This document shows, piece after piece, positions 10,925 to 21,724 of a stretch of DNA of 64,000 bases. Made by a program: the position numbers and the translations under genes. The stretch's first letter is position 1, and each line of letters begins with the position of its first letter. This DNA is from Muntiacus reevesi (Eukaryota > Chordata > Mammalia > Artiodactyla > Cervidae): contig NC_089259.1 in NCBI RefSeq assembly GCF_963930625.1, positions 14,013,559 through 14,077,558 on the forward strand, read 5' to 3'. Below the pieces are notes generated by a model that had not been told where the DNA came from, did no database searches, and saw nothing but the letters and a program-made list of their open reading frames with translations.

Positions 10925-11380
10925 GAGCACCCTCTGCCCGGTGACCAGCCTGGACCTTCCAGGAGGTACCTGTCGCCTCTGCCCCGGATGCCCCAGAACT
11001 GATGCTGTGCTGACGCTGTGTTGCACTGGGTCTAATGTTGCCAGCTTCTTCTCGGCTCTTTTTCAACAACACTGAGTCTTTGTACCTGCTTCTGTCAACA
11101 GAGCTGCCTTGAGGTAGCAAGTACATGAACTCGGATAAAAGACAGCTGTGACTATGATTTATACTCCTGTTTATTTTGATGCCAGAAACTCCTTCTGGAT
11201 GAAACATGGTCATTTTTGAAAATCTTGCAACCTTGAACATCCAGCTTTACAATGTCTTCTAGCTCCATAGCTGACACAGCTTCCCCAGACAGCGGGTCGG
11301 TCCCTCCCTCTGTCTTGCTCCCATAGTTCTTTGTACTCTTAGGAGTTGTTTGATTATTTGGTCCCCTGCCTACCCATCAT
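10925..11380. other. No recognised feature
   Basis: No assignable repeat. The antisense open frame running through here and the microsatellite is an artefact of the (CA)n tract. Confidence 0.45.
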
Positions 11381-11835
11381 TTTGCTGACAAAGGTCCAGA
11401 TAGTCAAGGCTGTGGTTCTTCTTGTGGTCATGTATGGATGTGAGAGTTGGACCATAAAGAAGGCTGAGTGCTGAAGAATTGATGCTATTGAACTGTGGTT
11501 CTGGAGAACACTCTTGAGAGTTCCTTGGACTGCAAGGAGATCAAACCTGTCAATCCTAAAGGAAATCAGCCCTGAATATTCATTGGAAGGACTGATGCTG
11601 AAACTGAAGCTCCAATACTTTGGCCACCTGATGCGAAGAACTGACTCATTTGAAAAGACCCTGATGCTGGGAAAAGATTGAAGGCAGGAGGAAAAGAGGG
11701 TGACAGAGGATGAGATAGTTGGATGGCATCATTGACCCAATGAACATGAGTTTGAGCAAATTCCGAAAGGCGGTGAAGGACAGGAAGCCTGGCATGCTAC
11801 AGTCCATGGGGTCGCAAAGAGTCAGACTGAACAAC
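11381..11835 (+). mobile_element. BovB LINE, 5'-truncated 3' end
   Basis: Sense copy from the tgacaaaggtccagatagtc region to the 3' end. The ORF is broken by stops (gctgaagaattgatgct frame). Confidence 0.88.
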
Positions 11836-11994
11836 TATACCCAGATTGTGAATTCTGTGAAGGAAATAGCCTATATTTCTTATTAGTATTATTGCTAGGG
11901 TCTAGCTGAAATATAATAGATACACAGTAAAGTTTGTGGGAAAGAGAGAATTGGGTGGAAGGATAGATGGATGGATACATTAATACATGGGAAA
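11836..11994 (+). repeat. Inverted duplication, left arm
   Basis: Its reverse complement aligns with 12841-13009 across the whole arm, including gctatttccttcacaga in antisense. The main difference is about a dozen bases of indel in the (GATG)n-like part. The adjacent BovB ends where this arm begins. Confidence 0.85.
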
Positions 11995-12840
11995 AGAATA
12001 TGTTTGCTTCCTAAAATGATAGCAAGTAAAAACACCTTTTCCCGGAGTGAAGTAGAGCTGGAAATGTTAGATCTACCACAAGGAGGCACTAGAGTTCCAC
12101 ATGGGTTCCTTCTGCCAAGAAAAGCCAGATCCAACCAAGTATCTTGACCCGGGCTGATGCCTTCTGACAGATGTCTGATGGAGCCAAAATGGGCCAGGAG
12201 GGGCTGTTTGAAATGAGGACTGTGGGGGAAATTAATGCAAAGTGATTACAGCACTGCTATGGCAAAGACGGAAGATCACATTAAAAGAACTCTGACATAG
12301 AATGACTCCCCTCCACCTTTGGAAAACATCCCCCACCTCCCACTGAAGCCATATCAGATGTTCTTGCCTCTCCCATTTTCCTCCTCCACTAATTAAGCAA
12401 AACATTCAGGCTCATGATACAGCAATTTCATTCTACTGCCATGATATTTCCCTGTTGAATCCTCTCTGCCTCACTCAGTGAGAATGAGGAAAATAAAACT
12501 GTTACAAATATTATCACCATTTCCCCCTTTTCTTCCTAAGAGGTCACTGAAATGTTCACCCCAGACCATAGAACCCTGGATTTCTGTGTAGGCTGGCAAA
12601 AGAAAAGAAAAAAAAATCCTTTTAAATTTCAAGTATATATCTCTAACTCCTGTGAGGGACTGGGAAATGTAACCATGGAAACCAGAGCATGCCTGTAACC
12701 ATGGAGACCCATTTAAACCAGCTGGGCCATTACTGTCTAGAAGCTGGTAGGGCTTTGACTGTTAGAAGGACAGTTAATATGGTTGGATGATTTCAGTTTA
12801 GGTGTTTTACAGACATTTAAGTAATTTCTGGGTACTGTCT
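11995..12840. other. Loop between the inverted arms, no gene seen
   Basis: 846 bases without recognised repeat or exon. Similarity between its two ends fades gradually, so the inverted duplication may originally have been longer. Confidence 0.5.
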
Positions 12841-13009
12841 TTTTCCATCTATTAATGTATCCATCCATCCCTGTGTCCATCCATCCTTCCACCCAACCCT
12901 CTCTCCTACAGACTTTACCATGTACTATTATATTTCAGCTAGGCCCCAGAAATAACACTAATAAGAAATATAGACTATTTCCTTCACAGAAGTGGAAATC
13001 TGGGTATAG
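12841..13009 (-). repeat. Inverted duplication, right arm
   Basis: Partner of 11836-11994. It contains an ATCC-rich tract at 12858-12892, longer than in the left arm. Confidence 0.85.
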
Positions 13010-13115
13010 GGAGGGGACAGTTGGGTATAAGGAAGGTGACAGGGAGCCACCATCACCCTCCCTCAAATGAGACTTTTTGAGAGAATTTCCTCTGTTAGGC
13101 TTTCTTATTTTTTTT

Positions 13116-13178
13116 CGAACTCGTGACCACTTCAGTGGAAGTGTGGAGTCTTAACCACTGGCCTATCAGGAAAGGCCC
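13116..13178 (-). mobile_element. CHR-2-type SINE, truncated
   Basis: Antisense head only: gtggagtcttaaccactggc followed by ctatcaggaaaggccc. Confidence 0.65.
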
Positions 13179-13388
13179 TACACCAATTTCTGATGGATTT
13201 TCCAAATATTTTTCCCTCACCCTCCTGAGCCATCACTTTATCAGCAAGCAAACATTAGTCACCTTGGTGTGCCAGGCACTGCTGGATCCACCAAGTATAT
13301 ATCCCAGACAATCTGTCACATCTGCTTTAACGTTGAGCCAAGTCCTTGAATAAAAAATGCATTTACCAAAAAGCTTCAATACCATTGT

Positions 13389-13506
13389 TGGAAAAGGAAA
13401 TGGTAACCCGCTCCAGGATTCTTGCCTGGAGAATCCCATGGACCGAGGAGCTCGGTGGGCTACAGTCCATGGGGTCACAAAGAGTCAGACAAGACTAACT
13501 AACACA
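13389..13506 (+). mobile_element. BovA half of Bov-tA, 5'-truncated
   Basis: Sense BovA from gaaaaggaaatggtaacccg to gacaagactaactaacac. It lies head to head with no tRNA part, 13 bases before an antisense Bov-tA. Confidence 0.88.
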
Positions 13507-13518
13507 CACAGACACACC

Positions 13519-13720
13519 AGTGTTAGTCATTCAGTCGTGTCCAACTCTTTGTGACCCCAAGGACTGTAGCCTGCCAGGCTCCTTGGTCCATGAAATTCTC
13601 CAGGCAAGAATCTTGGAGTGGGTTGCCATTTTCTTTTCCAGGGGAATTGTCCTGATCCAGGAATCGAAACCTTTAGTCCCTCGCATTGCAGGCAGGCTCT
13701 TTGCCATCTGAGCCACAGAA
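13519..13720 (-). mobile_element. Bov-tA SINE
   Basis: Antisense full-length copy. Its BovA half is complementary to 13389-13506, so the two can fold into a long hairpin. Confidence 0.92.
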
Positions 13721-13964
13721 TTTGACTTTTGTGTTTCCGGTAAGTGAGCTGTGAACTAGGCTACTTTCATGTTGGAGGAAACGGTCACTAGCCAGTGTCA
13801 TTGCAGTGCTTGGCACAGTTCGTAAGCATCCTGTTTGTCCGTTTCTTTGTTCTTTCCCTGTGTGAGTTACAACCTCATTATCACCCCCGCAGCCACAGCT
13901 TCGAAGGCCTGATGACAGCTTGGTTTGTGAGCAGCTTTGTAGCGTGTTTTTGACACCAGGGGGT

Positions 13965-14092
13965 TAAAAGGTGGAGCGCTGGTCACATTCCTCGTGTCTG
14001 CCACTCACCAGCGTGTGACCGGAGGCAAGCGACTGGACCTTTCTAAACCACAAGTTTGCATCTAGAAGAAAAGTAAAGCCCTGTCTTATAGG
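13965..14092 (+). mobile_element. MIR SINE
   Basis: The MIR core is recognisable (gtctgccactcaccagcgtg, then gaccggaggcaagcgactgg). A Bov-tA interrupts its 3' side. Confidence 0.65.
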
Positions 14093-14096
14093 TTGT

Positions 14097-14325
14097 GTGT
14101 GCGCACTAAGTCGCTTCAGTCGTGTCCAACTCTTTGTGACCCTACAGACCGCAGCCCACCAGGCTCCTCTGTCCATGGGATTCTCCAGGCAAGAATATTG
14201 GGGTGGGTTGCCATGCCCTCCTCCAGGGGATCTTCCCGACCCAGGGATCAAACCCAGGTCTCTTAAGTCTCCCCTGCATTGGTAGGCGGTTCTTTATCAC
14301 CTGTGCCACCTGGGGGGCCCCTATT
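14097..14325 (-). mobile_element. Bov-tA SINE
   Basis: Antisense copy: cgcttcagtcgtgtccaact to the tRNA head ending cctgtgccacctggggggcc. Confidence 0.92.
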
Positions 14326-14534
14326 ACAGGTTCTCCAGTGATAATTTCACACAGATGGGAAGATTCACACTGCTGGCAAGCTTTATCTTCCAGTCTTATC
14401 TGTACTCCACAGTATAACTCAGCAATCTTTCATGTTCTTACTCCCTTCTCCTATTTTGCTTAACAGCTGGCCCAAATCTTTACAGCCTCCAGCTTGCATG
14501 TGAAACCCTCTGGCTCCACAGAGAATGTGAGTAC

Positions 14535-14990
14535 AGAAGATGATAACAACAATAGCTGCTATATGGAGCTTGTTCTGTGCCCAGGCTGTGTGAAGCCAGT
14601 CGCAGATTCTAACTCATTTCATTCTTACAATGAATTGTACAATTCTTACAATTCTTCACCACTTCCCTGGTGGCCCAGTTTTTAAGACTTGGCCTTCCAG
14701 TGCAGGGGGTGCTGATTCAATCCCTGGTATCAGGAAGCTAAGATCCCACATGCCTCAAGGCTTAAAAAAAAACAACAACAATGTAACAGAAATAATGTTG
14801 TAAAAAAAAAAATTCAATAAAGACTTAAAATGGTCCACATCAAAAAAGTCTTAAAATTCTTACAACGATGCATTGAGGCGTATTATCACCTCCGCTGTAC
14901 AAATGAGAAATGGAGACACAGGGTGTTCCAGTAAATTTCTCAAGGATGTAAGCTGGTCAACAGCAGAAAGAGAATGTGAACCCCAGCTGT
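14535..14990 (-). mobile_element. MIR SINE split by a CHR-2-type SINE
   Basis: Antisense MIR: left part to 14651, right part from 14855 (cattgaggcgtattatcacc, then gtacaaatgagaaatggaga). The 11-bp sequence aattcttacaa at 14641-14651 and 14855-14865 marks the younger insertion. Confidence 0.65.
14660..14854 (+). mobile_element. CHR-2-type SINE with A-rich tail
   Basis: Head cacttccctggtggcccagt; long imperfect tail with several A runs. Inserted in the antisense MIR. Confidence 0.8.
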
Positions 14991-15024
14991 GCCCCAGGAG
15001 CCTGCATCACCGTGAGATGGTCCC

Positions 15025-15230
15025 GTGTGCGTGTGTGCTCCGTCTGACTCTTTGCAGCCCCATGGACTGTAGCCCACTAGGCTCCTTGTCCATAGAATTC
15101 TTCAGGCTAGAATACTGGAGTGTGTATCCATTTCCTCCTCCGGGTTATCTTCCTGACCCAGGGATTGAACCTGCATCTCCTGCTGATCCTGCATTACCGG
15201 TGGATTCTGTACTGCTGGGCCACCAACACG
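15025..15230 (-). mobile_element. Bov-tA SINE
   Basis: Antisense and rather diverged (gtctgactctttgcagcccc to ctgctgggccaccaacacg), therefore an older copy. Confidence 0.88.
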
Positions 15231-15573
15231 CCCCCTCAAATGAGGTGTTTCCTAGCTCCCTTAGTATAGAGTCCACGGGCACAGTCTCCCTCAGACGTCT
15301 CTCGTTGAACCCCTACACGTGCCACTGCTCGCAGACTTGCTCAACAGCACCTGTCCCCATGCCCTTCCTCTAAGGTTCGAAGGGTCAGCCTTCCTCCAAT
15401 CCCCCACTGCACCCAACCTCCAGCCCCCCAGTCCCTTCAAATTCCTTCACGCCTCAATTATTCCCTTCTTTCCTGATTCTCAGTCCATCCCCTCATTTGG
15501 CATTTTCCTCTCAACATACAAGCAGGTCCAAGTCTATTTTCTCATTTAAAAAAAAAAAAAAATTTTTTTTTTT
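15231..15573. other. Pyrimidine-rich unassigned sequence
   Basis: C/T-rich, no recognised repeat apart from the flanking A/T runs. An open frame from the SINE into this region is not evidence of a gene. Confidence 0.45.
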
Positions 15574-15690
15574 GCTTCCTGGTGGTCCAGTGGTTAAGAC
15601 TCTGCACTCCCAATGCAGCAGGGGCCATGGGTTCAATCCCTGGTTGAGGAAGATCCCGCTTGCCATGTGGCACAGCCAAAAAACAATTAT
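15574..15690 (+). mobile_element. CHR-2-type SINE
   Basis: Sense copy (gcttcctggtggtccagtgg) directly followed by an antisense copy of the same family. Confidence 0.9.
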
Positions 15691-15701
15691 TTAGAAAACA
15701 A

Positions 15702-15815
15702 TTTTTTTTTTGGCTGCACAGCATGTGGAATCTTAGTTCCCTGACCAGGGTTCAAACCTGTGCCCTCTGCATTGGGAGCATGGAGTCTTGACCACTGGAC
15801 CATCAGGGAAGTCCT
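15702..15815 (-). mobile_element. CHR-2-type SINE
   Basis: Antisense copy (gtggaatcttagttccctga to ccatcagggaagtcctg). With 15574-15690 it forms an inverted pair with a spacer of only about 12 bases. Confidence 0.9.
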
Positions 15816-15949
15816 GAAAATTTTTTTTTTACTCTCTCTGATCATCTTCTTCTCTTTCCTTTTCACAACCCAATCCCTAGAAAAGTCTTCTACCTTTGTG
15901 TTTAGGCTTCCTGACTCTCCTCCATAGCAGATGAGGGAGAGGGCTCCGT

Positions 15950-16400
15950 ACATGGTCACCTTCTGGACATTCTTCTGTCTGGTTGGTGGTAAGGGGACAA
16001 GGTGGTATGTCCGGTGTTAACTTCATCAGTCTTCTGATTCCAGTCGGTCTTGGGAGCCTTCTTGCTTGTGGTCAACATGCAGTTAACTTCTTCCACCTGG
16101 TGGGGGTTTTAATATCTGCACAACAATTCAAGGGTATGGTTCAGGATATTATCTATATCCCTGGAAGAGGAACTAAAGGTCCTTGACTTTGTTTTATGGC
16201 TAAATTCTCATTTTGTCTTGCTTGCCTCTTTCCCTTTGTTTCTGCATTTTCTCACTTCTCTGGTTAAATTTGCTCTTTGGAACTCAGTGAAAGCCTAGGA
16301 GACTAAAGCTTTTCTACAAGCAAGAGATGGGGGTATGGCCCCGGGGTGGGGGGAGTCTGTTCCCAGGAAGGCCCACGGTGCTCTGCTCAGGCTCGGGTCA
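15950..16400 (-). repeat. Diverged LTR-like repeat, related to 52430-53440
   Basis: Shares gactaaagcttttctacaa (about 16300 and 53310) and a tctggtggnggtt-type block with the element at 52.4-53.4 kb. The shared parts occur in the same order, so both are probably copies of one old LTR family, antisense. Confidence 0.4.
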
Positions 16401-16877
16401 GGAGCTGGGGTATAATGATGAGAACCGTGTGTTCTCCACTGTCAGCTCGCTCATGGCCCAGCGAGGCAGACAGACACGTAACCATCAAACACAAAAGGCT
16501 GGGGAAACTGCTGTGATTGATTCTGCCTGGAGAGGGAACACAGGTCTCAGTAAATATCCCAGGCATGGCATTTGGTCTGACTTTCGAGGGGCAAATGTGT
16601 TTTTTCAAGTGGCAATGGGAGAGATCCACCCTGAGGGAACTGCATGAACAGAAACCCGCAGGGTTTGAAGCTGAGGCACCTTGGAAACCATTGATTTTTC
16701 TCCAGGACACAGACAGCAACAGCCGGGCTGCTTGCTCAGAACTCCACGGGGGCATTCCAGAGCCCGAGGGATGATGTGTGGGTGGGCTGGGGGAGTGATG
16801 AGCAGGCAGTGGGGCTGAAGCACATCATGTGAGCTGGGAGGTAAGGAAATAGAGCAGGGGAACAGAAAGCTAACTGT
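16401..16877. repeat. Probable ancient repeat, unassigned
   Basis: Contains gaactgcatgaacagaaacc and similar pieces resembling the 36548-36840 repeat. Overlapping open frames on both strands lack domains. Confidence 0.3.
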
Positions 16878-16925
16878 TTACGAGTTGGACCACAAGGAAA
16901 GCTGAGTGTCCAAGAACTGATGTTT

Positions 16926-17780
16926 GTTTTTTTTTTTTTTCCAGTGGGTTTTGTCATACATTGATATGAATCAGCCATAGAGTTACACGAATTCCCCATC
17001 CCAGTCCCCCATCCCACCTCCTTCTCCACCCGATTCCTCTGGATCTTCCCAGCCCACCAGGCCCGAGCACTTGACTCATGTCTCCCACCTGGGCTGGTGG
17101 TCTGTTTCACAACAGATAATATACGTGCTGTTCTTTCGAAACATCCCACCCTCACGTTCTCCCCCAGAGTTCAAAAGTCTGTTCTGTACTTCTGCGTCTC
17201 TTCTTCTGCCCTGCATATAGGGCCATCGTTACCATCTTTCTAAATTCCGTATATATGTGTTAGTATACTGTAATGTTCTTTATCTTTCTGGCTCACCTCA
17301 CTCTGTATAATGGGCTCCAGTTTCATCCATCTCATTAGAACTGATTCAAATGAATTCTTTTTAACGGCTGAGTAATATTCCATGGTGTATATGTACCACA
17401 GCTTCCTTATCCATTCATCTGCTGATGGGCATCTAGGCTGCTTCCATGTCCTGGCTATTATAAACAGTGCTGCGATGAACATTGGGGTGCACGTGTCTCT
17501 TTCAGATCTGGTTTCCTCAGTGTGTATGCCCAGAAGTGGTTTTGCTGGGTCATATGGCAGTTCTATTTCCAGTTTTTTAAGAAATCTCCACACTGTTTTC
17601 CATAGTGGCTGTACTAGTTTGCATTCCCACCAACAGTGTAAGAGGGTTCCCTTTTCTCCACACCCTCTCCAGCATTTATTGCTTGTAGACTTTTGGATAG
17701 CAGCCATCCTGACTGGCGTGTAATGGTACCTCATTGTGGTTTTGATTTGCATTTCTCTGATAATGAGTGATGTGGAGCAC
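16926..17780 (-). mobile_element. Young ruminant L1, 5'-truncated, antisense
   Basis: A poly(T) at 16927-16942, then the L1 3' UTR (vicinity of gccatagagttacacgaatt) and the ORF2 end. Flanked by aagaactgatgttt (16912-16925) and aagaattgatgttt (17781-17794), a 14-bp target duplication with one change. The intact ORF2 end suggests recent insertion. Confidence 0.93.
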
Positions 17781-17782
17781 AA
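17240..17782 (-). pseudogene. L1 ORF2 C-terminal fragment
   Basis: About 180 codons open to the natural ORF2 stop. The protein has the C-terminal cysteine/histidine motif CWRGCGEKGTLLHCWWEC (spacing C-x3-C-x7-H-x4-C), a feature of L1 ORF2 proteins downstream of the reverse transcriptase. It then ends in the ILTHIYGI-type tail. Endonuclease and RT domains are absent because of 5' truncation, so no functional protein is expected. The first methionine is simply the first in-frame one, not a real start. Confidence 0.9.
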
Positions 17783-18154
17783 GAATTGATGTTTTTGAAT
17801 TGCACTGCTGGTGAAGCCTCTTGAGAGCCCCTTGGGACAGCAAGGAGATCAAACCAGTTGATCCTAAAGGAAGTCAATCATGAATATTCATCAGAAGGAC
17901 TAATATTGAAGCTGAAGCTCCAATATTTTGGCCACCTGATGTGAAGAGCCAACTCATTGGAAAAGACCCTGATGCTGGGAAAGATTGAGGGCAGAAGAGG
18001 AAGGCAGAGGATGAGATGGTTAGATAGCATCACTGACTCAATGGACATGAATCTGGGCAAATTCTGAGTAATAGTGGAGGACAGAGGAGCCTGACGTGCT
18101 GCAGTGCATGGGGTCTCAAAGAATCGGACACGACTTAGCGACTGAACAACAACT

Positions 18155-18769
18155 GCCACTGATCCAACTTTCCTTCTCTGTCTTATGCCCACCTTTGCCA
18201 GATACAGAAGTAACTCGATAGTTAATACAACAATCTGACCATCCCTGTAGGTAACCTGTGGTTCCCAGAGAGCTCCTCTTGCTCTCTCCTTCTCTTCCTG
18301 AAAGAGTGTTGAGTTCCACGGTTTTTGCAACCTTGTCACAGTCGGGAAGAGCTGGGGACTTTGGGAATCTGGCACAGCAGCTCTTTTCCCTGGGGTGCTG
18401 CCTGCCATGCTGGTATCTGAGTCTGGAAATCCATGATGACTCAGTCTAACTCAGGTGAACCCAGCCCAGCGGCAATCCCTGGACGATGAGCCCTCACTGA
18501 CCCATTGTTCTGAGGTCGTTCTGTGACTCCTCATCAACCCAGGCTTGAGTGCTCTTCCCTGCACGGGTGTTAGCTGCAAAACCACCTCTTTTGCCCCCAT
18601 CAAGCTCCTCAGCTACACTCTAGATGGTATAGGCGCCACCCAGGAGTCGAGGGAGGCTTTGGACAGCTAAACCTCCACAGCTCCTTCTTCCTCACCAAGA
18701 TGAAACGCTTGCACTCAAAAGCAATTTCAAGATATTTAAGAGCCGTCGAAGGCTGTCTGCACTGTCTTG
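18155..18769. other. No recognised feature
   Basis: No assignable repeat or exon. The antisense frame through 17878-18408 begins in this stretch but is mostly BovB. Confidence 0.45.
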
Positions 18770-19400
18770 CTCATACGCAGTGACCAAGAGCTGGAAGCAA
18801 CCCAAGTGTCCCCTGATCGGTGAATGAGGAAAGAAAATGTGGTCTGCACATGCAAGGGGACATTATTTAGCCTTCAAAAGGAGATCCCGTCACATGCTAC
18901 AAACGTGGATGAACTCTGAGATTATGTTGAGTGAAATAAGCCAGACATGAAAGGACAAATAGTGTATGAGTCAAATTCATAGAAACAGAAAGAAGCTGGA
19001 GGATGGGAAGGAGTTTTGTCTCATGAGGAGAGAGTTTCAGGATTCCAAGACTAATAAGTTTTGGAGATCTGCCTTACAACAGTGCGAAGGCTCTGAATAC
19101 TGCTGAACTCAGCCTAATAATAATGGGCTTCCCTTTGTGGCTCAGCTGGTAAAGAATCCGCCTGCAAAGTGGGAGACCTGGGTTCGACCCCTGGGTTGGG
19201 GCGATCCCCTGGAGAAGGGAAAGGTTACCCACTCCAGTATTCTGGCCTGGAGAATTTCATGGACCGTATAGTCCATGGGGTCACAGAGTCAGACACAACT
19301 GGGCGACTTTTGCTTTCACTATCAACCCAACAATGGTTAAGATGGCAGCTTTTATGTTATGTGTTTTTTAACTATAGTTTTAGAAAGGAAAAATAAAATG
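18770..19400 (+). mobile_element. Old L1 3' end, split by Bov-tA
   Basis: The first part has ggaagcaacccaagtgtccc, acgtggatgaactctgagat and gtgaaataagccagacatga (ORF2 end and 3' UTR). After the SINE the L1 terminal segment resumes (caatggttaagatggcagct). Confidence 0.7.
19125..19322 (+). mobile_element. Bov-tA SINE
   Basis: Sense copy with a short deletion in the BovA half (catggaccgtatagtccatg). Confidence 0.92.
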
Positions 19401-20263
19401 AAATATTTGAATGCTTAAAGAGCATGAGCACGATGCAGTCCAAATGGACACCCATCCTTATAATCCCCATCAGGCTGCCAGAACTGGCTGCAAACCCCCA
19501 GGACAGCTCCCCGAGTGAAGACGAGCACAGGAGTACTCCCCAAGGCCTCCACCCTCCCTAACTTACTGTGTTCCATCTCCTCTCCAGACACAGTCCTGCC
19601 CACTCTGTTCTCCCTCGGGCCATTCTCTTCTCGCTCCTCTTTATTCTTCTCTCCACAATTTCTCAGGTCTGAAAAGGCTTATATTTCACCCTTCATGGAC
19701 TATGCATGCACACTTTTTACATGCAAGGGACAGAACTGACTCTGACATAGTTAAGGAGCAAAAAGCACTCATCAGAAGAATGTTGGCACCTTGCAGGGTC
19801 CCAGGGGGCACCAGAATTCTGCACCAGGCACCAAAGGCTCTGCAGCCAGGAATGGTGCTCAGGATAAGGCCTTAGAGAGGCTGCTGTTGCTATGGACGCT
19901 GGACCCCAGAGCTTCTTCCACTGACAGCACCAGACCCTGGATGCGGCCAAGGTCACGGTCATCACCAACATCAGGATGGACTGCACGGCGCCTGCGGCTG
20001 CTGAATGGCAGCTTTCGAATCAGAGTCAGGGTAGATGTAGCTCCCTGGCGAGTGCCCTCATATATATTTCAGGAAGCCTGGGAAATCAAGCCTGTCATGC
20101 TTTCTGATTCTACACGGAGTACATGCTCTGCTCAGAGAAAAGGGCCGCAAAGTTTGGACGGTCAGTATGCATAGCAGGCCCTGAATTTCCCTCACGTCTT
20201 ATTTTTCTGTTTCTGTAAGGCAGTACTTGTCTTGCTGTCCTACACCTTGGAGGTACAATTGTC
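19401..20263. other. Unassigned region with no supported gene
   Basis: GC-moderate. A sense frame of about 127 codons (19791-20174) has no recognised domain, no splice-site context I can support and no matching codon bias. It may be an old repeat. Confidence 0.4.
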
Positions 20264-20445
20264 AGGTTTAGCAAATAAAAATACAAGATGCCCAGTTAAA
20301 TCTGAATTTCAGAGTAATAGTGAATAATCTTTTAGTATAAGTATGTCCCATGCAATATTTGGCACACGCTTTATACTAAAATGAGTATTCATTGTTTATG
20401 TGAAATTCAAATTTAATAGGAAATTTAAATTAAATGTAATGTGTC
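20264..20445. repeat. Palindromic MITE-like ancient element
   Basis: The left arm (about 20296-20352) and right arm (about 20359-20418) are imperfect reverse complements (tttagtataagtatgtccca versus the reversed cgctttatactaaaa part), giving a hairpin of about 55-bp arms. The mammalian-wide look suggests an old DNA transposon derivative. Confidence 0.6.
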
Positions 20446-20488
20446 TTATTCAGTGATTCTCCCTAGTGACATCTTTTTTATATTTTCT

Positions 20489-20672
20489 GGCTTCCCTAGT
20501 GGCTTAGATGGTAAATCTGCCTGGATCGGGAAGATCCTCTGAAGAAAGGAGTGGCTACCCACTCCAGTATTCTTCCCTGGAGAATTCCACGGACAGAGGA
20601 GCCTAGCAGGCTACAGTCCAAGGGATCACAGAGAGTCAGACACGGTTGAGTGACTAACACTTTCACTTTTCA
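20489..20672 (+). mobile_element. Bov-tA SINE with deletion in the tRNA part
   Basis: The tRNA head lacks its B box: ggtaaatctgcctggatcgg joins directly to the gggaagatcc block. A non-canonical, probably post-insertion, deletion. Confidence 0.88.
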
Positions 20673-20782
20673 CACTTTTCTACACTGTATCAAGGCCTGC
20701 TTCCTGGGTTTGCTAAACATGCTAATATACAAAATCCATATTTAAAACAATAGTTTTAGCTGACAAATCCTGGATTTTTTTT

Positions 20783-20785
<3 letters not shown>

Positions 20786-20814
<29 letters not shown>
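20786..20814 (+). repeat. (TG)n microsatellite
   Basis: 29 bases of TG repeat directly preceding an antisense SINE. Confidence 0.95.
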
Positions 20815-20928
20815 CTGGCCTCACCTCAGGGCATGTGGAATCTTAGTTGCCTGACCAGGCATCACACCTGCACCCCCTGCATTGAAAGCATGAAGTCTTA
20901 ACCACTGGACCACCAGGCAAGTGTCCAT
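20815..20928 (-). mobile_element. CHR-2-type SINE
   Basis: Antisense, gcatgtggaatcttagttgc to ccactggaccaccaggcaag. Confidence 0.88.
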
Positions 20929-21724
20929 CCTTGTTTTGCATTCCAAAAATTGGAAACTATCCTGTTTTTCTCTCAGCTTCCCCCCATAACAGATTTTCAT
21001 CTCCTCCAAATTGGATACATGCTTTTGCAAGGGGAAAGTTATGTCCTTCGGAAAGCAAAGGAGACAAAGCACATTAAAACGGGGGGGAAAAAAAACAATT
21101 ACCCAGTTGCAATAAGGAGAAGTGAAGTAAACAGTGCAGAAAAATTTCATGAATTTTTTATACTGGGCTCTCTCAAATTCCAGGACCTCACATTTACTGT
21201 GACTCACACTTAACAAGGTTTTCATCAGAGGTGAAATTATCAAGTAAATGAAACCGATTTTCCTGAGCAGTGTATGGAAATGAGCTTCCGTGAGTCAAAG
21301 ATTATTGCTGCTCTCACCTCCCACGTGGCAAGGTGGATTCGTTACCCAAATGCCAACGTGTTCCTTTCATGAGAAAAGGCAAACGATTTTCAAAGCACCG
21401 GATTTCAATATACTATAGACATGTCCTATTATACCATGTCCTAATGTTACTTAAAGTCCTAAATAACACAAACCAGGCACATAATTTTGTCAAATTTTTC
21501 TAGGGAACACACACAAAGACTTGACTCATTTGCTTCGGTCTTCTGTGAGAAATAATTAGACCTTCCCAAACCAGCATCAGTTTTCTCTGGGCTGCCAGAC
21601 GAACCACAGTGGGATACTTCCAAACCACAGAAAATAAACAGTGTCTTTTAGACCATTAGGCATGCACGTTAGAGTATAATTCACTCCGATCCTTGGGAAG
21701 AGAGCTGATTGATGTATTTGCTTC
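20929..21724. other. No recognised feature
   Basis: AT-rich single-copy-looking sequence. No repeats assigned and no coding motif. Confidence 0.5.

Larger units (their letters stand above)
16878..18154 (+). mobile_element. BovB LINE 3' end split by antisense L1
   Basis: BovB starts at about 16878 (cgagttggaccacaaggaaa), stops at 16925 and resumes at 17781 (aagaattgatgtttttgaat), running to its 3' tail. The RT-downstream ORF carries stops. Removing the L1 restores a continuous BovB. Confidence 0.9.

Noticed and set aside
10761..11240. Antisense open frame of 159 codons
   Set aside because: Contains a long valine/cysteine run encoded by the (CA)n microsatellite; artefact.
12858..12892. CRISPR-like or satellite array
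   Set aside because: Only a short ATCC-rich tract; no spaced repeats.
14873..15373. Sense open frame of 166 codons
   Set aside because: Its middle is an antisense Bov-tA and its start is MIR.
15950..16200. Small secreted protein frame (15983-16186)
   Set aside because: Falls inside a diverged LTR-like repeat shared with 52.6-52.9 kb, where the frame is not conserved.
19791..20174. Possible exon with 127 open codons
   Set aside because: Arginine/serine-rich without domain; no supported splice sites or neighbouring exons.
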